A DNA stretch of 64,000 nt from Actinostola sp. cb2023 (lineage: Eukaryota > Cnidaria > Anthozoa > Actiniaria > Actinostolidae), in assembly GCA_033675265.1 (NCBI GenBank), contig JAUJYZ010000195.1, positions 62,001 through 126,000 of the forward strand. Reading direction: 5' to 3'. Positions 26,156-38,562 of this stretch are shown piece by piece (the first letter of the stretch is position 1; every line of letters begins with the position of its first letter). The translations under genes and the position numbers were made by a program. The notes beneath the pieces were generated by a model. It had not been told where the DNA came from, did not search any database, and saw only the letters and a program-made list of their open reading frames with translations.

Positions 26156-29100
26156 CCAAGCCTTGTGTCCCATAAGTCTACCTCAAGATGTACCATGGTG
26201 GTCACCTTGCAAAGGGTTACGTGATGCAGGCCTGGTAGCGAAGCAGATTACTTATCGCATCCAACAAGCCACCCCGGCGATGCCATATAACCGCCTCGCA
26301 ATGTCCATTCCACATTACCTACTGTTTCTCCCCACCAACCCATTCCTAGCAGTTCATGCTACACTCTGGACACAAGAAGCAGCAGTCATTGTGGCTGGGA
26401 AAGTCGCTTATGAAGTATTGAATGGAAAGAAAAGCCAGACCATGACGATACCCGAATATGCCTCGATGATAAAATTCTTTAAGAACCACGTCTCGTCACC
26501 ACTCAATCTGATCAGAGTAAGAGTACAGGTATTTGTGTATAGATTGTTACTGAGAACAGGCTCTACAAGGACAAGGAAAGGTGAGAGGCAGGAGGAGATA
26601 GAGGGACAGGGGCGGATCCAGGTTTTTGTCAAACAGGGGGTTGTTTTGCGGCCGTTGTGTTGTGCGAGCGGCAAAGCCGCGAACTACTAGGGGGGTGTGG
26701 GGGCATGCCCCCCCAGAAAATTTTGAAATCTACAAGCTCTAAAATGCAATATTTAGAGATCTGGAGTTGTTTTATTAACACAACAAAACTCAATTTTCAG
26801 TAAAATTTTGAGTTTATTGGACATCCAACAAAGATGCTTGGAAGAGTCTTCTTGGGTGAGCTTACAAGTACATGTATGAAGGCTTCACATACGTTTTTGA
26901 CGCTGAAAACGGCAGATTCTTTCTGTTATCAGTCAAACCGGCCTCGAAGTCGAACGGTCGTGTAAACAGTATGAATGAATTATATTATTCTTACGAGGGA
27001 GAGAGCTGAAAGTGCAAGAGAGACCTACGGACAGACATATCTATACAAGCGGTATTAAAAAAATATCCATAGGGGGGGTTGCAACCCCCAGAACCCTCCC
27101 CCTGGATCCGCCCCTGAGGGAAGGGGGAAAAAGACGGCCCTATCCCTTCTCCCTCTACTCCTCCTTCCTTCCTACCTTTTCCTCCCCAACACCCTCCCCT
27201 TCGTGGGAGCTGTATGTCATTAACTATTTGTTGTCGTTTGTAATTGACAATGATGTGCAAGGATGAGGGGCAAGGATGCCCTGAGTTAAGTACAACAGAT
27301 CCCATTGATTTATTATTTAATGCTCGTTGTATCGTTTAAGATATACGTTTCGTTTATGGTACCAGTTTAGAACGTTAATTTTGACTTTTGAAATGAGGGT
27401 TTATCACGTAATTTCAAAACTCATAGGAGACATAGCACGAAATATTGTATGAAAACCATTGTGCGTAAATTTCCAAAGGTTTTCATATCAAATTTCGATG
27501 TTCGCAATTTTTAAAGCGATCTTTTCCAAACTTCACATTTTTACTAATTTCAACGAGCTCTTTCCAGCTATGATAATCATATTTCTGTCCTATGAGTTCT
27601 GAAATTACATGATAAACCCTCATTCAAGTTTGGTGACGAGGAAGATGAGTGACGATAAAGTTACACATCAGCATATCCATTCACATAATCGTGTCGGTTT
27701 CTTCTGTTGTAGGGGTTCATGAAGTATCCATCAAGTACTGAACCATTTCAATCAGATATGACTAAGTGGATTTCAGATCAATTCTTTGCTGAGCAGCGAT
27801 TGGCTGGAACAAATCCAATGACAATACAGAAAATAACACTCTCTAACTCGGGTATGTGTCCTGTGGGTGGGCGAGTGGTGAGAGGGTGGCCGAGTGGTGA
27901 GAGCCTTGGTCTGTCACCTGTGTCCCGGGTTCGATTCCCGTACCTGGGATCACATGTGAGTTGAGTTTGTCAGTTCGTTCTCTCCCTTGCTTCGAGGGAT
28001 TTTCTCTGGGTACTCCGGTTTTCCTCCCTCAATAAAAACGAACTAGTGAGCTGAAAGTTGTATGCATAGAATATTAGAATGTAGTGGTAGTGTGTGCGAG
28101 AGTAGTGTCCCCCAATTGCACTTGAACTTCCCTATATTTCTATTCGCTTCAAGAGAGCCATGCATATCTTTCATTTTCTTGATTTGTGTTCATGTTTTTC
28201 AGTTGGAATGCACTACGACAATCTCAAACAATTGTTGAACCCAAAATTTAACTTTGTGAAGGCTGTGAATCGAGTACTGGGAGGTATCACCGACGAAGTA
28301 TCTCTAAGAACGGTAAGAAATAAAGCAAAAATACTTCCGATTCTCAAACTCATTAAGAGAGGATATCAGTAAGAATCGAGATTCGCCGGTCAACTAAAAA
28401 AAATCGAATTTAATTTTCTTTCGCCATATCATTCCTTTCGATGACCTCTTTTAGGGAAAAATACTAAAAAGTTCCAGCGATTTTTATTTTAGGAGAAATT
28501 TGCAGTTTTTAAAAACCCGCCTGATGACTGACCATTTTCGGCTAAATTATAAGGCAACTTTGAACAGTCGGTGTGTGTTAATCTATATCACTACAACAAC
28601 GACATTCGGCATACTTAATAAACGTTTCTTGGTCTTTTCTACTATAGTATTTATTTTTGTGTAACTTTTGTAGTTATTTTTCAAATTTGGTTTTAAAAAG
28701 GTGTACTGAGCGCCATGAACGGAACGTTGAAATATAGGCAATGTTTGAGGTACGAAAACGGATTCTGGTACCTAATTCTTTGAGGAAAACGCCATGCCCT
28801 AGGAAAGCTTCACCTTTGCTCTTTCAGTTTAGAAAGTTTCAACTTTGAGAATTCAATGTAGCATTTTTGAGAAATAAAACTATTATGCTTGGGACTGCCA
28901 AAATTAGCATTAATTTCGGCCTTTCGCGGACATTTTTGTCGTTAAAACACAAAACTTAATGCCAAAACACGACTATCTTGCACTGTTAGTTGATCGCTGC
29001 CAACAGATAACAATCTTGGAGTTAATAAGAATGAATTTCAACAATATTTGAGCTATTTCAGCCACATTAAGCTCCTAAAATAGTGAAAATTAGCATATTC

Positions 29101-32100
29101 ATTGGTCAAATAAACACTGTAGTATTGGTCGTTTCCGAAAATTATGGTTCTTCACTTTGAAATGCTTAGAATGTGCTCCAAATAAGATTTACAAACAATT
29201 AAGCTGATTTATACTTAAAACTGGCGCTTATTCCTGAAGAGTTTGGATATTTTGACTGGATGCTCCACTTTGTTGACAAGCCAATTATGTAACGCAATGT
29301 AACTGCTGCAAGTCACGCTACTGCTCTTCGAATACTTTTTTTGCGGCATGAAATAATAGTTTTAATCATAAAATATAAAACAAAACAGAATTCATACTTG
29401 CTTGAAAGGGTGGAATTTCGTATAAATGTCGTTTAGACAAAATTCGTAATTTTTTCTGTGAGATGCTATTATCTGATCGACAATCTATGCTAATTTTAAC
29501 TTTTGCGAGAGTTATTTACGATTCATTGTCGAAAGGCATTCCTATTGACTCGAAGATTGTTTTCCATCAGCAGCAATCAACTGAAAGTGAAAGATAGTCG
29601 TGTTTTGGCATTACGTTTTGTGTTTGGACGACAAAAATGACCGCGATAGGTCGAAATTAATGCTAATTTTGGCAGTCCCAAGCATAATAGTTTTATTTCT
29701 CAAAAATGCTACATTGAATTCTCAAAGTTGAAACTTTCTAAACTGAAAGAGCAAAGGTGAAACTTTCCTGGAGCATGGCGTTTTCCCTCAATAATTAGGT
29801 ACCAGATTCCGTTTTCGTACCTCAAACATTGCCTATATTTTTGGCGCTCAGTACACCTTTTTAAAACCAAATTTGAAAAATAACTACAAAAGTTACACAA
29901 AAATAAATACTACAGTAGAAAAGAGCAAGACGCGTTTATTAAGTATGCCGAATATCGTTGTTGTAGTGCTAGAGGTGAACACACACCGACTGTTCCAAGT
30001 TGCCTTGTAATTTAGCCGAAATTTTTCAGTCATCGGGCGGGATTTTGAAAACTGCAAATTTCTTCTAAAATAAAAATCGCGATAGGAGGTCATCGATAGG
30101 AATGATATGGCGAAAGAAAATTAAATTCGATTTTTTTTAGTTGACCGGCGAATCTCGATTCTTACTGATATCCTCTCTTAATAATTAATTCATGAGCACA
30201 AAACACGGAGGTTTGAACATGTAGTCTCGATTTCCGTTGGAGTTTGAAGGGCTTTCATATCTCAGTGGAACATCGATCGTACTGAAATGAAACATTAGGC
30301 CCATATATACGAGAGAAAATACGGGTCAAAACGACGCCTGATCTGCAGCTTAAGTTAGACGAGCTCCAACCCCCAAGCTTAGCTAAGTCGGGGCTTTGCT
30401 GTCGTTCGAGCAGCTTGTTTCCTCTCGTTTCAATGTGCATATTGTCATTGTCATAATAAATAAACTGACAACTTTTCAAAACGTACAGGCCATCGAACAA
30501 GGGAATCTATTCGTCCTTTATCATCCACTAAGCAACGACATAGCAACCATGGAGGACTTCAACGATGACGATCCAACACGAAAAATGTGGGAGTTTAAGT
30601 CACCGATTGCAATTTTTGCGTCAAAACGCGTCTACAACGTTTATCGTTTAACACCTGTTGCTATTCAGATGGATGCTAATACAGGTAAGAAACGCACTCA
30701 AAATCGTCGACGGGACGGAAGTCATCCATAGAACGAATGCAATAATGGCGTCCAATTTCAATTGCCATTGTTCTGGACCGACTAACCTCATGTCCATGTG
30801 GAAACCCAAAAGCATTTTCAGAGAGGATAGTCAGCATAGAACAATGGCAATTGAAATTGGACGCCATTATTGCATTCGATCTATGAATAACACTAATCTA
30901 TATAATCTATGAATAACACTAATCTATCTGTAAAATTAAATTTTATCATATTGACTTAAAGTGTATATATGGCCAAACATTTTATTTTGGAAATCGATTC
31001 TTTATGAAGTAAATAATGGGGTGGTGTAGTAGTTTCTTGGTTTCGGCTTCGCATTTGTGAGTTATAGAGGTTTGAAATCTCAATATGCTAATTTGGTGAC
31101 GTCAATTCGGGAATTTGTCATAACTAAATTATATTTTTTCAAGTAGTGCTTTTTTCTGAAATAGGAAAAAAATTCATACAACTATTTCTATAAACTGTGG
31201 AAAGATATCGCAACGGTTTAGAAATGTCAGTAATTTGCACAAAGGCGTTTTTGTATAATAAATGTGACTGAATTTACGTCATCTGATTTGCATATTGAGA
31301 ATTCAAACCTCTGTAACTCACACGTGTGAAGCCCAAACCAGGAAACTACTACCCACCCCATTATTTACTTCATAAAGAATCGATTTCCAAAATAAAAAAA
31401 TTGGGCCATATATACACTTTTTAAAAAAAAGAGGATATTTATTTGAACATTGCGTAATATCCGCGAAAAGCGCCAAAAACGAGCGCTTTTGAACAGTTTG
31501 ACTTTCGATTTTCGCTTTGGATTAACACTCTAATTTTATTTTAACTAAGCACAAGCTATTAAAAACAAAGTAAATTGTCTGTTTAAAGCTGTTTTAGCGT
31601 TGTACAAAGCCATTTTCCTGCTTTTTGTTTCAAATTTGAGCTAATTCAGGGAAAAACATCGACAATAATAGTAAATATACAGATCTAGCCCATGTGCACA
31701 GTTTTCAAATCAAATTTTCACTTTGGATTAACACTCTAATTTCACTTTTACCTGTCAAAAACCATCCCAAATAACTTGAACTCTTTGCTAAAGCAGTTTT
31801 AGCCTTGTACAAAACGTATTCTCCATGCTATTGGTTTTTGGCGCTCAATACGCGCGTTCGTAAAAAATCTCCTCTTAAAGAGAGATTATTGTTGGAATGC
31901 GATAGCTTATCAGTTTACTTTAGCAGAAATACTTTCCATGGACTGACATATTCCTTCCGAATCCAGCTGTCTTCATAAATGAGAAACTTAATATCATAAC
32001 TGTAAACGTGTATGAAGTTCTTTCTAATTCAGAAGCTGCATTTCTGATCTTCACTTAGATGCTCAAGTCTTCACTCCACAAGATGGCGATAATTGGTTGC

Positions 32101-33825
32101 TTGCTAAACTCAACATGCAAGCCACCGACATGGGCTGTAGTCAGGTTGTTGAACATCTTGACAAAGTGCACTTCACAGTCGAACCAGTGTGTTTGAGTAT
32201 TGAGAGGCAGCTTTCTGATCAACACCCGTTGTACGATATCATGAGATTCCATTGTCGAGGTATATTCACGGCTAATACAGTGGGAGCACCGGTGCTGTTA
32301 AATGAAGAACAATCTTTGCACAAGTTAATCGCCTATGGTAACCGAGGTTCTCACTACTTAACACAGATGGCGGCTAAATACATTGACTTTAACGATTTTG
32401 ACCTGAGAAACAATTTAAAGGTAAAAATAACCAAGAATAATACTTGATGATCAATATGAACGAATAAATTTCAGAAATATAAAGGAACAATTCTCCAGAG
32501 AATATCATGTTTACATCACATGATCTGAAATGGACAATTTGCATACAAGCTAAAGAGGTCTATTGTTTTGCAACACACGAAGACGTATCATCACCGTGTA
32601 TCTTGCATAGAGCAGTCGCAAAGGATACTTATGCTGACCACTCACTGTATTATATTTCATAATTTGTAAATCAGAGAAGAGGGGTTGACGACACGGAACA
32701 CCTGCCTTATTACCCGTATAGAGATGATGGTCTGGTTATTTTCGACGTCCTCCACCAAATGGTGACAGACTACGTAAATAGGTAAATACTGCCATGTACC
32801 CATAGCCATTAGCTTACTGCCAAATATGGATATTCGTTACCAAATAAGAAAATGTGCCAACTATAATTTCCATAAGGAATTGTTTGATCTCGTAAGAAAT
32901 GCTAGGCAAGGAGTGAAGGGCGACCAGGATACTAGTTGTCTGCCAAACCCAAAATTGTTTCGTATTCAGATGATTGACATGTGAAATGTTTGCATTGTAG
33001 ATTTTATGCGTCGAACAGCCACGTCATCAAAGATGTCGAACTGCAAAAGTTTGCAAAAGAAGTATCAAAAGATGGTGATGGACAGGTGAGAGAAACCCTG
33101 CTCTTATGCAACAACTGACAACTTACAGTCAATGTCATTAAGGTTGTCCACCTCGGAAAAGCACATTTGCACATTTGAACATTTGCACTTTTACACATTC
33201 ACAAAATCATGTGTCTCATTATATATTCGTTGTGCGCACGTGGAACAAGTGCAAATACTCCCTTCTCTAGAAGTGCGCGAATGTGCAAATGTGCTTTTCC
33301 GAGGTGGACAACCTTAATGACATTGACTGTATCTCCATGTCTGGCTTTTGCAAGATTACGGTTTTTCTATCTACTCTATCGTGTAAATTCTTTGTTCTAT
33401 TGCTGTCCCATTCTGAATGTGCTTGTTGTTATAACTGTATCATTCACATAACATGGTTTTTATTTGACAGCTTCGCGGATTCCCTGCTAAGTTCAAGAAT
33501 AAAGCCAGTTTGATTCAAACCTTTACTAGCCTTCTTTGGTTGATGACGGGCCAGCACTCTGCAATCAACTACCCTTTGGCGGACTATGCTACGTACGTGC
33601 CCAACTTGTCAACTAAACTCTATGACGTCAAAGGCGTGCCTAACGACAAGTTCACTGCAGCAAGGTTGAATAATCGAAAGACATCAGCGGTAAGAATAAA
33701 CATTTTATTGATCAGTTCTTTATCAGTGAATAAAATACTCCTGCTCGTTTATTAAACACTACTAAACTAAAAGACTGATTGCCTGTAACACAGGTCTGCA
33801 AAGGTCTTAATTATAGTGTCGGATC

Positions 33826-33897
<72 letters not shown>

Positions 33898-34394
33898 ATT
33901 TACAATATATAGATACAAACAACATTTTACAAAACAATAATTACTAATAACTATTACAATATGTGACAATATTACAATATCAGTCCTACAATATAGATCT
34001 ACAAAAACAATTCGATTACAGGGTTTTTACATATATGTTTTTAGTGTCGGATCATTGATCTTTGCATTGCGCCGACTGGGCTATACGCCTCTTGCTTTTA
34101 CACTTGATAAAAAAACGAACTGCGAGTTTAATAAACTATACTTAATATTTACTTTCACAGGAGCAATTGTTTCTTACGTTGGCCCTTTCTTCATATCGCT
34201 TTGATCGACTATTTGATTATGGCTCCAAGTTGCGTCACTCAAAAGCAAGAGACATTGTGAAGTTCTACAAACACAAGCTGGAAATCGACGTCGAGCGAAA
34301 GTTGGATCAAAGGAACAGGGACAGGCTCCGCCAAGGTCACCTGACCTATCCATACTTGGAGCCTAGGTGGTTGACTAATGGCGTACAGGCATAA
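26156..34394 (+). CDS. Lipoxygenase, tandem copy 2 (9 exons found)
   Basis: Paralog of copy 1 with the same nine exon lengths: 26156-26516, 27713-27851, 28203-28312, 30489-30684, 32059-32420, 32675-32781, 33001-33085, 33471-33689, 34161-34394. All borders are GT/AG. Iron ligands: His 32154 and 32169 (HLDKVH), His 33555 and Asn 33567 (QHSAIN). Coffa residue Gly (codon 32283), predicting R specificity. The C-terminal residue is Ala before TAA. Most exons are nearly identical to copy 1, but exon 4 (first half) and exon 7 differ strongly, mostly by charge changes. The first found exon enters in phase 2, so a short upstream coding exon is missing; it was not located between the two copies. A bacterial-like secreted form without PLAT is possible: the visible N-terminus starts near an SLPQD motif. 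Confidence 0.92.
26607..27116. mobile_element. 510-bp MITE with CAGGGGCGGATCCAG ends
   Basis: The 15-bp ends CAGGGGCGGATCCAG and CTGGATCCGCCCCTG are perfect inverted repeats. AGGGA flanks both sides (26602-26606, 27117-27121). The end sequence resembles widespread hAT-like elements, but an 8-bp duplication is not clear. It sits in intron 1 of lipoxygenase copy 2 and is missing from the homologous purine-rich stretch in copy 1 (near 980). Confidence 0.85.
27882..28045 (+). mobile_element. tRNA-derived SINE in intron 2 of lipoxygenase copy 2
   Basis: Head with A-box region TGGCCGAGTGGTGAGAGC and B box GGGTTCGATTCCCG (27928-27941), followed by a body with GGGTACTCCGGTTTTCCTCC and an A-rich AATAAAAACG end. 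This is a polymerase-III SINE structure. It replaces, at the same intron, the minisatellite and Penelope-like fragment found in copy 1. Confidence 0.85.
28356..30178. mobile_element. 1.8-kb palindromic element with ~650-bp inverted arms
   Basis: The left arm starts AGAGAGGATATCAGTAAG and the right arm ends with its exact reverse complement; pairing continues with scattered mismatches for about 650 bp. TA lies on both sides. Copy 1 has the empty site in the same intron (ACTCATTAATAATTCATGAG near 8490), so the insertion post-dates the gene duplication. No transposase is visible; ORFs in the arms are mirror artefacts. Confidence 0.88.
30727..30885. mobile_element. ~160-bp MITE in intron 4 of lipoxygenase copy 2
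   Basis: A perfect stem of ~41 bp: CGAATGCAATAATGGCGTCC at 30734 pairs with GGACGCCATTATTGCATTCG ending at 30878. Confidence 0.85.
30956..31422. mobile_element. ~470-bp hairpin MITE in intron 4 of lipoxygenase copy 2
   Basis: Arms of ~150 bp: TTAAAGTGTATATATGGCC on the left, GGCCATATATACACTTTTTAA on the right, with GAATCGATTTCC and CCCATTATTTACTTCATAAA pairing further in. It is absent from the matching intron of copy 1. Confidence 0.8.
31423..31880. repeat. Direct-repeat region in intron 4 of lipoxygenase copy 2
   Basis: Two diverged direct copies (about 31500 and 31720) share CTTTGGATTAACACTCTAAT and TTTTAGC.TTGTACAAA. The region is bounded by AGAGGATATTT and AAATCTCCTCTT. Not found in copy 1. 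Confidence 0.55.
33126..33329. mobile_element. 204-bp MITE with TA target duplication in intron 7 of copy 2
   Basis: Ends CAGTCAATGTCATTAAGG and its reverse complement continue as a ~47-bp stem with CACCTCGGAAAAGCACATTT. TA lies on both sides; copy 1 has the uninterrupted site (ACTTATCTCCATG near 14457). Tc1/mariner-type by target site. Confidence 0.88.
33826..34041 (-). mobile_element. Retroposon insertion with 12-bp target duplication in intron 8 of copy 2
   Basis: TAGTGTCGGATC occurs at 33814-33825 and 34042-34053, while copy 1 has it once. The insert starts on the plus strand with TTTT(ATT)n of ~70 nt, i.e. a trinucleotide 3' tail on the minus strand, so the element runs antisense to the gene. 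The ~140-nt body is not recognised. Confidence 0.85.
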
Positions 34395-34568
34395 GGACGT
34401 GTTCTTTTCTGGCCAAATTTAATGCTCAAACGTATTTCAAGACAAGATTGTTTTAGGCAAAACTGTATTAGTCGATAGAATAACTTGTTGTTAAATTAAA
34501 GCCGTTAAAATATTACATTACGCAATCAGTAAAATAATCATCAAGTAGTTAATGAGATGCCTGTGCTC

Positions 34569-34574
34569 AATAAA
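34569..34574 (+). terminator. Polyadenylation signal of lipoxygenase copy 2
   Basis: AATAAA ~175 nt after the stop, conserved with the signal after copy 1. Confidence 0.6.
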
Positions 34575-34756
34575 AGGAAGTACAAAAAAATCAGCGTTGG
34601 TTTTAGTTTGGTGCTGATCGTTGTGTTTAGAACACTACTAAGTATGATGGATCGATCATGATAACAATTATAAATGACGATGATGATCATTGTATGAGCA
34701 GACAATAGAGCTTGGTTGTCGTGATAATGAAAACTAGACCAAAGGACCGCAGCTGA

Positions 34757-35153
34757 GTTGCTTCAAAGGGGGTTTGTTTGGGTCTTCAAGGAAGTCTGCA
34801 TGATTCAAAGGGGGTTCGGTTGGGTCTTCTGGGAAGTCTTCATGATTCAAAGGGGGTTTGTTTGGGTCTTCAGGGAAGTCTGCATGATTCAAAGGGGGTT
34901 TGTTTGGGTCTTCAGGGAAGTCTGCATGATTCAAAGGGGGTTTGTTTGGGTCTTCAGGGGTGTCTTTATGACTTAAAGACTTTAAAGGGGGTTTGTTTGG
35001 GTCTTCAGGGAAGTCTGCATGATTCAAAGGGGGTTTGTTTGGGTCTTCAGGGAAGTCTACATCATTCAAAGGGGGATTGTTTGGGTCTTTAGGGATGTCA
35101 TCATGATTTAAAGGGGGTTTGTTTGGGTCTTCAGGGAAGTCTGCATCATTCAT
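34757..35153 (-). repeat. 42-bp minisatellite, ~9 units, open on the minus strand
   Basis: The minus strand has ATG at 35153 and 139 open codons made of a 14-residue unit NHADFPEDPNKPPL with few changes and one 3-residue insertion. Because 42 is a multiple of three, the frame can stay open without selection. The same array has ~3 degenerate units after copy 1. A short secreted or acidic repeat protein cannot be excluded, but no upstream exon, signal peptide or promoter is visible. Confidence 0.7.
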
Positions 35154-35269
35154 TTACTGAGTAGAGGGAGAGTTCACTATTTGAACCATATTGCATCATT
35201 TCTGCTGTATAAAGACTGACAGTCAAGAGTACCCATTGGAGCCGCTCCACAAAATAACCGCTCCTCACC

Positions 35270-35520
35270 CTATTGTTTTGCTGGCTGGCAAATTGAATTT
35301 TTTTATTGCTGGCTGGGAATTTTTCGATTTGTGTCCAATGCTGGGATGCTGGGACCGGATGATACGCTGCTAGCTGGGATTTTTCCGATTTGTACCCAAT
35401 GCTGGGACCGGGTGTTGCGCTGCTACCTGGGAAGTGTTTGATTTGTATCCTATGCTGGGAGGTCTGGGAGCAGATATTGCGTTACTAGCTGGGGATTATC
35501 ACGTCCTAGCAAACGGCCGA
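35270..35520. repeat. Left GCTGG-rich repeat cluster (~70-bp units)
   Basis: About three degenerate units with GCTGGCTGGGA, GATTTGTRTCC and AATGCTGGGA. A similar cluster lies at 55395-55576 in the same orientation. Confidence 0.7.
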
Positions 35521-36461
35521 CCTCTCAAGCTGAAGTGTTATTTGATTTCAACTGAATAGGATTTTTGTAGCATTCCATGTATGTTGACATTACAATAAAA
35601 ACCTTTTGGCAGCTGTCATGTACTGAGAGTATTTTGCCTGGATTTGATTGGTACTAAAAGTGTCGCCACTATCCTGTCCTGTCAAAGTCCGAAATACAAA
35701 GAACAGGAACATCTCTGTCAATAGAACGTGCGCTTTGTGTTATAGGCGAGCTGACATTCATTTGGCTCAGTAGGGTATAGTTTTAGAGCAAAAGCGGCCT
35801 CACAATTTTTCCTATTCTGAAATTTAAAAACTTTTTGGATACAAAGAAGTACGAAGAAACTTGCCAGTTAAGTCCTGTCGCAACTCCGAACACTGAGTGG
35901 TTGCCTTCAGTCGACAAACTCTGCCTACACTTACAACGGTAAGTCATCTATCTATAGAAATGCAACTAATGCAAGTTAGTAGTACTAGCTAACTGCCTCA
36001 CCAATTTGCAGATATTAACAAATACGTTATTTCTTCAGGTCTGTTTGCGTCCTTTTTAATTGATGTTCATGTAAAATTCAGGTAAGATAATTGTTTATTT
36101 CCGCTGATTTATTTTTGATAAAGTTTCGGCATTAATACTCAGACAAAGAGGATCGTTACGCTGGTTTCGGGGATTGAATTGCTTGAAGTCAGTCCCTGAT
36201 TATTTGTAACATTTACAACTGAAGCCTTTCTTGTTTTTTGAAACTTTGTTTATTGATTAATCAAAAGCTGTTTATGCTTTTTAAAACAGTAGTTCATAGG
36301 TATTCGGCTGTAACTTTATTTCTTACATTCACAAAGGTTTTCTTGAAACTTTGCTTATATTGTCTTCTCAACATTTTTACACATAAAAGTTTTGCCTGTT
36401 TGCAAGTAGAAAGTCATAATGAATGAATGACTGAAAGCTTCAACAAATAATATTACACCAA
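35521..36461. other. Unassigned spacer
   Basis: AT-rich sequence with no recognised gene; only short open frames. Confidence 0.5.
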
Positions 36462-36745
36462 TAGTTCATAGTTATTCTGTAGTTTTTCCTTGAATTCTTT
36501 AACATCAGGGTCGGTCTCAGATTCCGCTTTAATAGTAACGGCCTTTGGCCTCATGAAGTGATCTGTGACTTCGATGCAATTTTTGTCTTTAGGGTTTCTT
36601 GGTTGTCTCCTCAGAGGTTGGTTTTTCCAACTGTTAAATCTGTTTTATGGAAAAAACATCCCCACTGCCCTGACTCTTTCGCCTACAACCGCTTTTCATT
36701 TTTCTCGAAAAGAAATAATTTTCATCAGTATTGTCGATAATCCGT
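36462..36745 (-). pseudogene. Decayed HIRAN-domain gene copy
   Basis: On the minus strand a frame-broken sequence matches the HIRAN gene at 38563-39103: ISFREK, then VVGERVRAVGM, then RRQPRNPKDKNCIEV and DHFMRPKAV. It then jumps to a segment like the end of exon 2 (ESETDPDVKEFKEKL). In-frame stops and loss of the middle part show that it is not functional. Confidence 0.6.
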
Positions 36746-38173
36746 TGTATGTCTATTGATTGACAGCTGTTCGTTATAGGACTGAAATGCATGTCACCAA
36801 AGGCAGGACTGATTGTGAATGAAGTTTTGTCTATTAGGAGGTTTCGTGAGAAAATATCAGTTGCCAGTTAGTGATGTATCGATGGGAAAGAATAATCTAG
36901 CAACTCGAGCTTTAACTAGGTTTGACTGTGTATGAGTTTCACAAATAGTAAAGCTGATTGACTTTCGCTATCAAACATCCCAAAGATTCCTAGTCAGGGT
37001 GCGTTTTCACTAGGACATTTTTAGACTAGTTTAACTCAGAAACTCCGGAAATACAATGAAAACAGTCTAGGAAAAGTTAAGCAGTTAAAAATGGGAGCAC
37101 GTTAGTTGACAGATATCTGTCTCATTATTTACTTGATGCGTGTTATCATACAACAGACAACCCTAGAATCGTTAGAATCGTTCTTAAAAAAAAAAATATT
37201 GTATATTTTAAAGAATGAATCCTCCAATTTTAACTTAATAGACCATTATTTCTTATGGAGAGTTGTAAAACTTTGTATTTTTGTGACTGCTTTCTTTGGA
37301 AATGACCGTTGGTAAATAGATCCATTCAATGGCACCACAAACTTTGCTAGTGAAAACACTGAAAAAGTCACACTAGTCTAAAGTCGGTCGGTAATTGGAT
37401 TATTCAAAAAATATTCGTCTAAAATAGGTTACGCTAACTGAATGATCATCCAAAGTAACAAAAATTTATTTCAATAGTCAACACTAGGAATGAAAATACC
37501 AAAAATTGGTATTTCAGCCAACAATTTAAACAGCAAAGAATACCGACGGTGGTGGACAGGGGAAGACGTTTGTCAACATCTGCATTCTTTGCATATTTGC
37601 CAGTTCGACGTTTCTGCAGATCATCGGAAGAAAGGCAAATACTCAACGTCTAGAGCGAATTAGCACCAACAATGACCTTTAATTCGTAGAGATTCTGTTA
37701 TGTGTTTATCTCTACTCATATTTAATGTTCTAAAGTATATTTTGGGTCCATAGTGACAATTAGGTTCCTTAACATTTTCATCTGTGTATGATCCGACCTA
37801 TTTTGCCAAATAAACCATTTTGACAACGAAAATCTTTCATACTCAAACTTCGGTTTCTGTGGGTCTTTCATTTTACCATTACGCTTCAAGTAAAATAATC
37901 TAGCGATCGTACTTTTTGACAGGGGGCAGGTTGCTAAACTCAGCATGAAGGAGATCTTATCTCAGCGTTTTGAAGCAGTCATCTGGATATGATACCACAA
38001 CATGTTCCTCGTCAATCAGCGTGACAGTTCCACAATGTCAAAGACGTGACCAGCGTCAAAGAATAAGAAAACACAAGATTTCCATATTTATTTTGAGATA
38101 TTCTTACTTCTTTTTTATCGTGAATGACAATATACTTCTCTCGCACATACTACGTGTAATTGGTGGATTTTTG

Positions 38174-38236
38174 AGGGGGTCCAAATTGGGGGTCCAAATT
38201 GGGGGTCCAAATTGGGGGTCCAAATTGGGGGTCCAG
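38174..38236. repeat. 16-bp tandem repeat
   Basis: Four perfect units of GGGGGTCCAAATTGGG plus a partial one. Lies inside the 3.9-kb element, downstream of the HIRAN gene. Confidence 0.9.
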
Positions 38237-38562
38237 CGATTGTACCCTCCCCTTGACGTGGGCCAAGTGCTACGAGCTTCCAGGGGCTAAAATGGAAACC
38301 ATTTTGATACATTTATTTTATGCACCGATTTTATTCTAAAATTGTAACTAACTTCAAAAAATATAATTCATTACCAGATGTGTGAAATCATAATATAATA
38401 GTTTAAAATTGTTTTCGTTTGTATGAGAGAAATCTGATGCATGATGACTGCGCTCTTTGCATGCCCCGTATCTAGTCTAGTTTACAAAAGTAATTCCACA
38501 ATCATTACATGCATACAAACAAAAATGCATTATTAAAAACGGTTTATTACTTAGATGATGTA

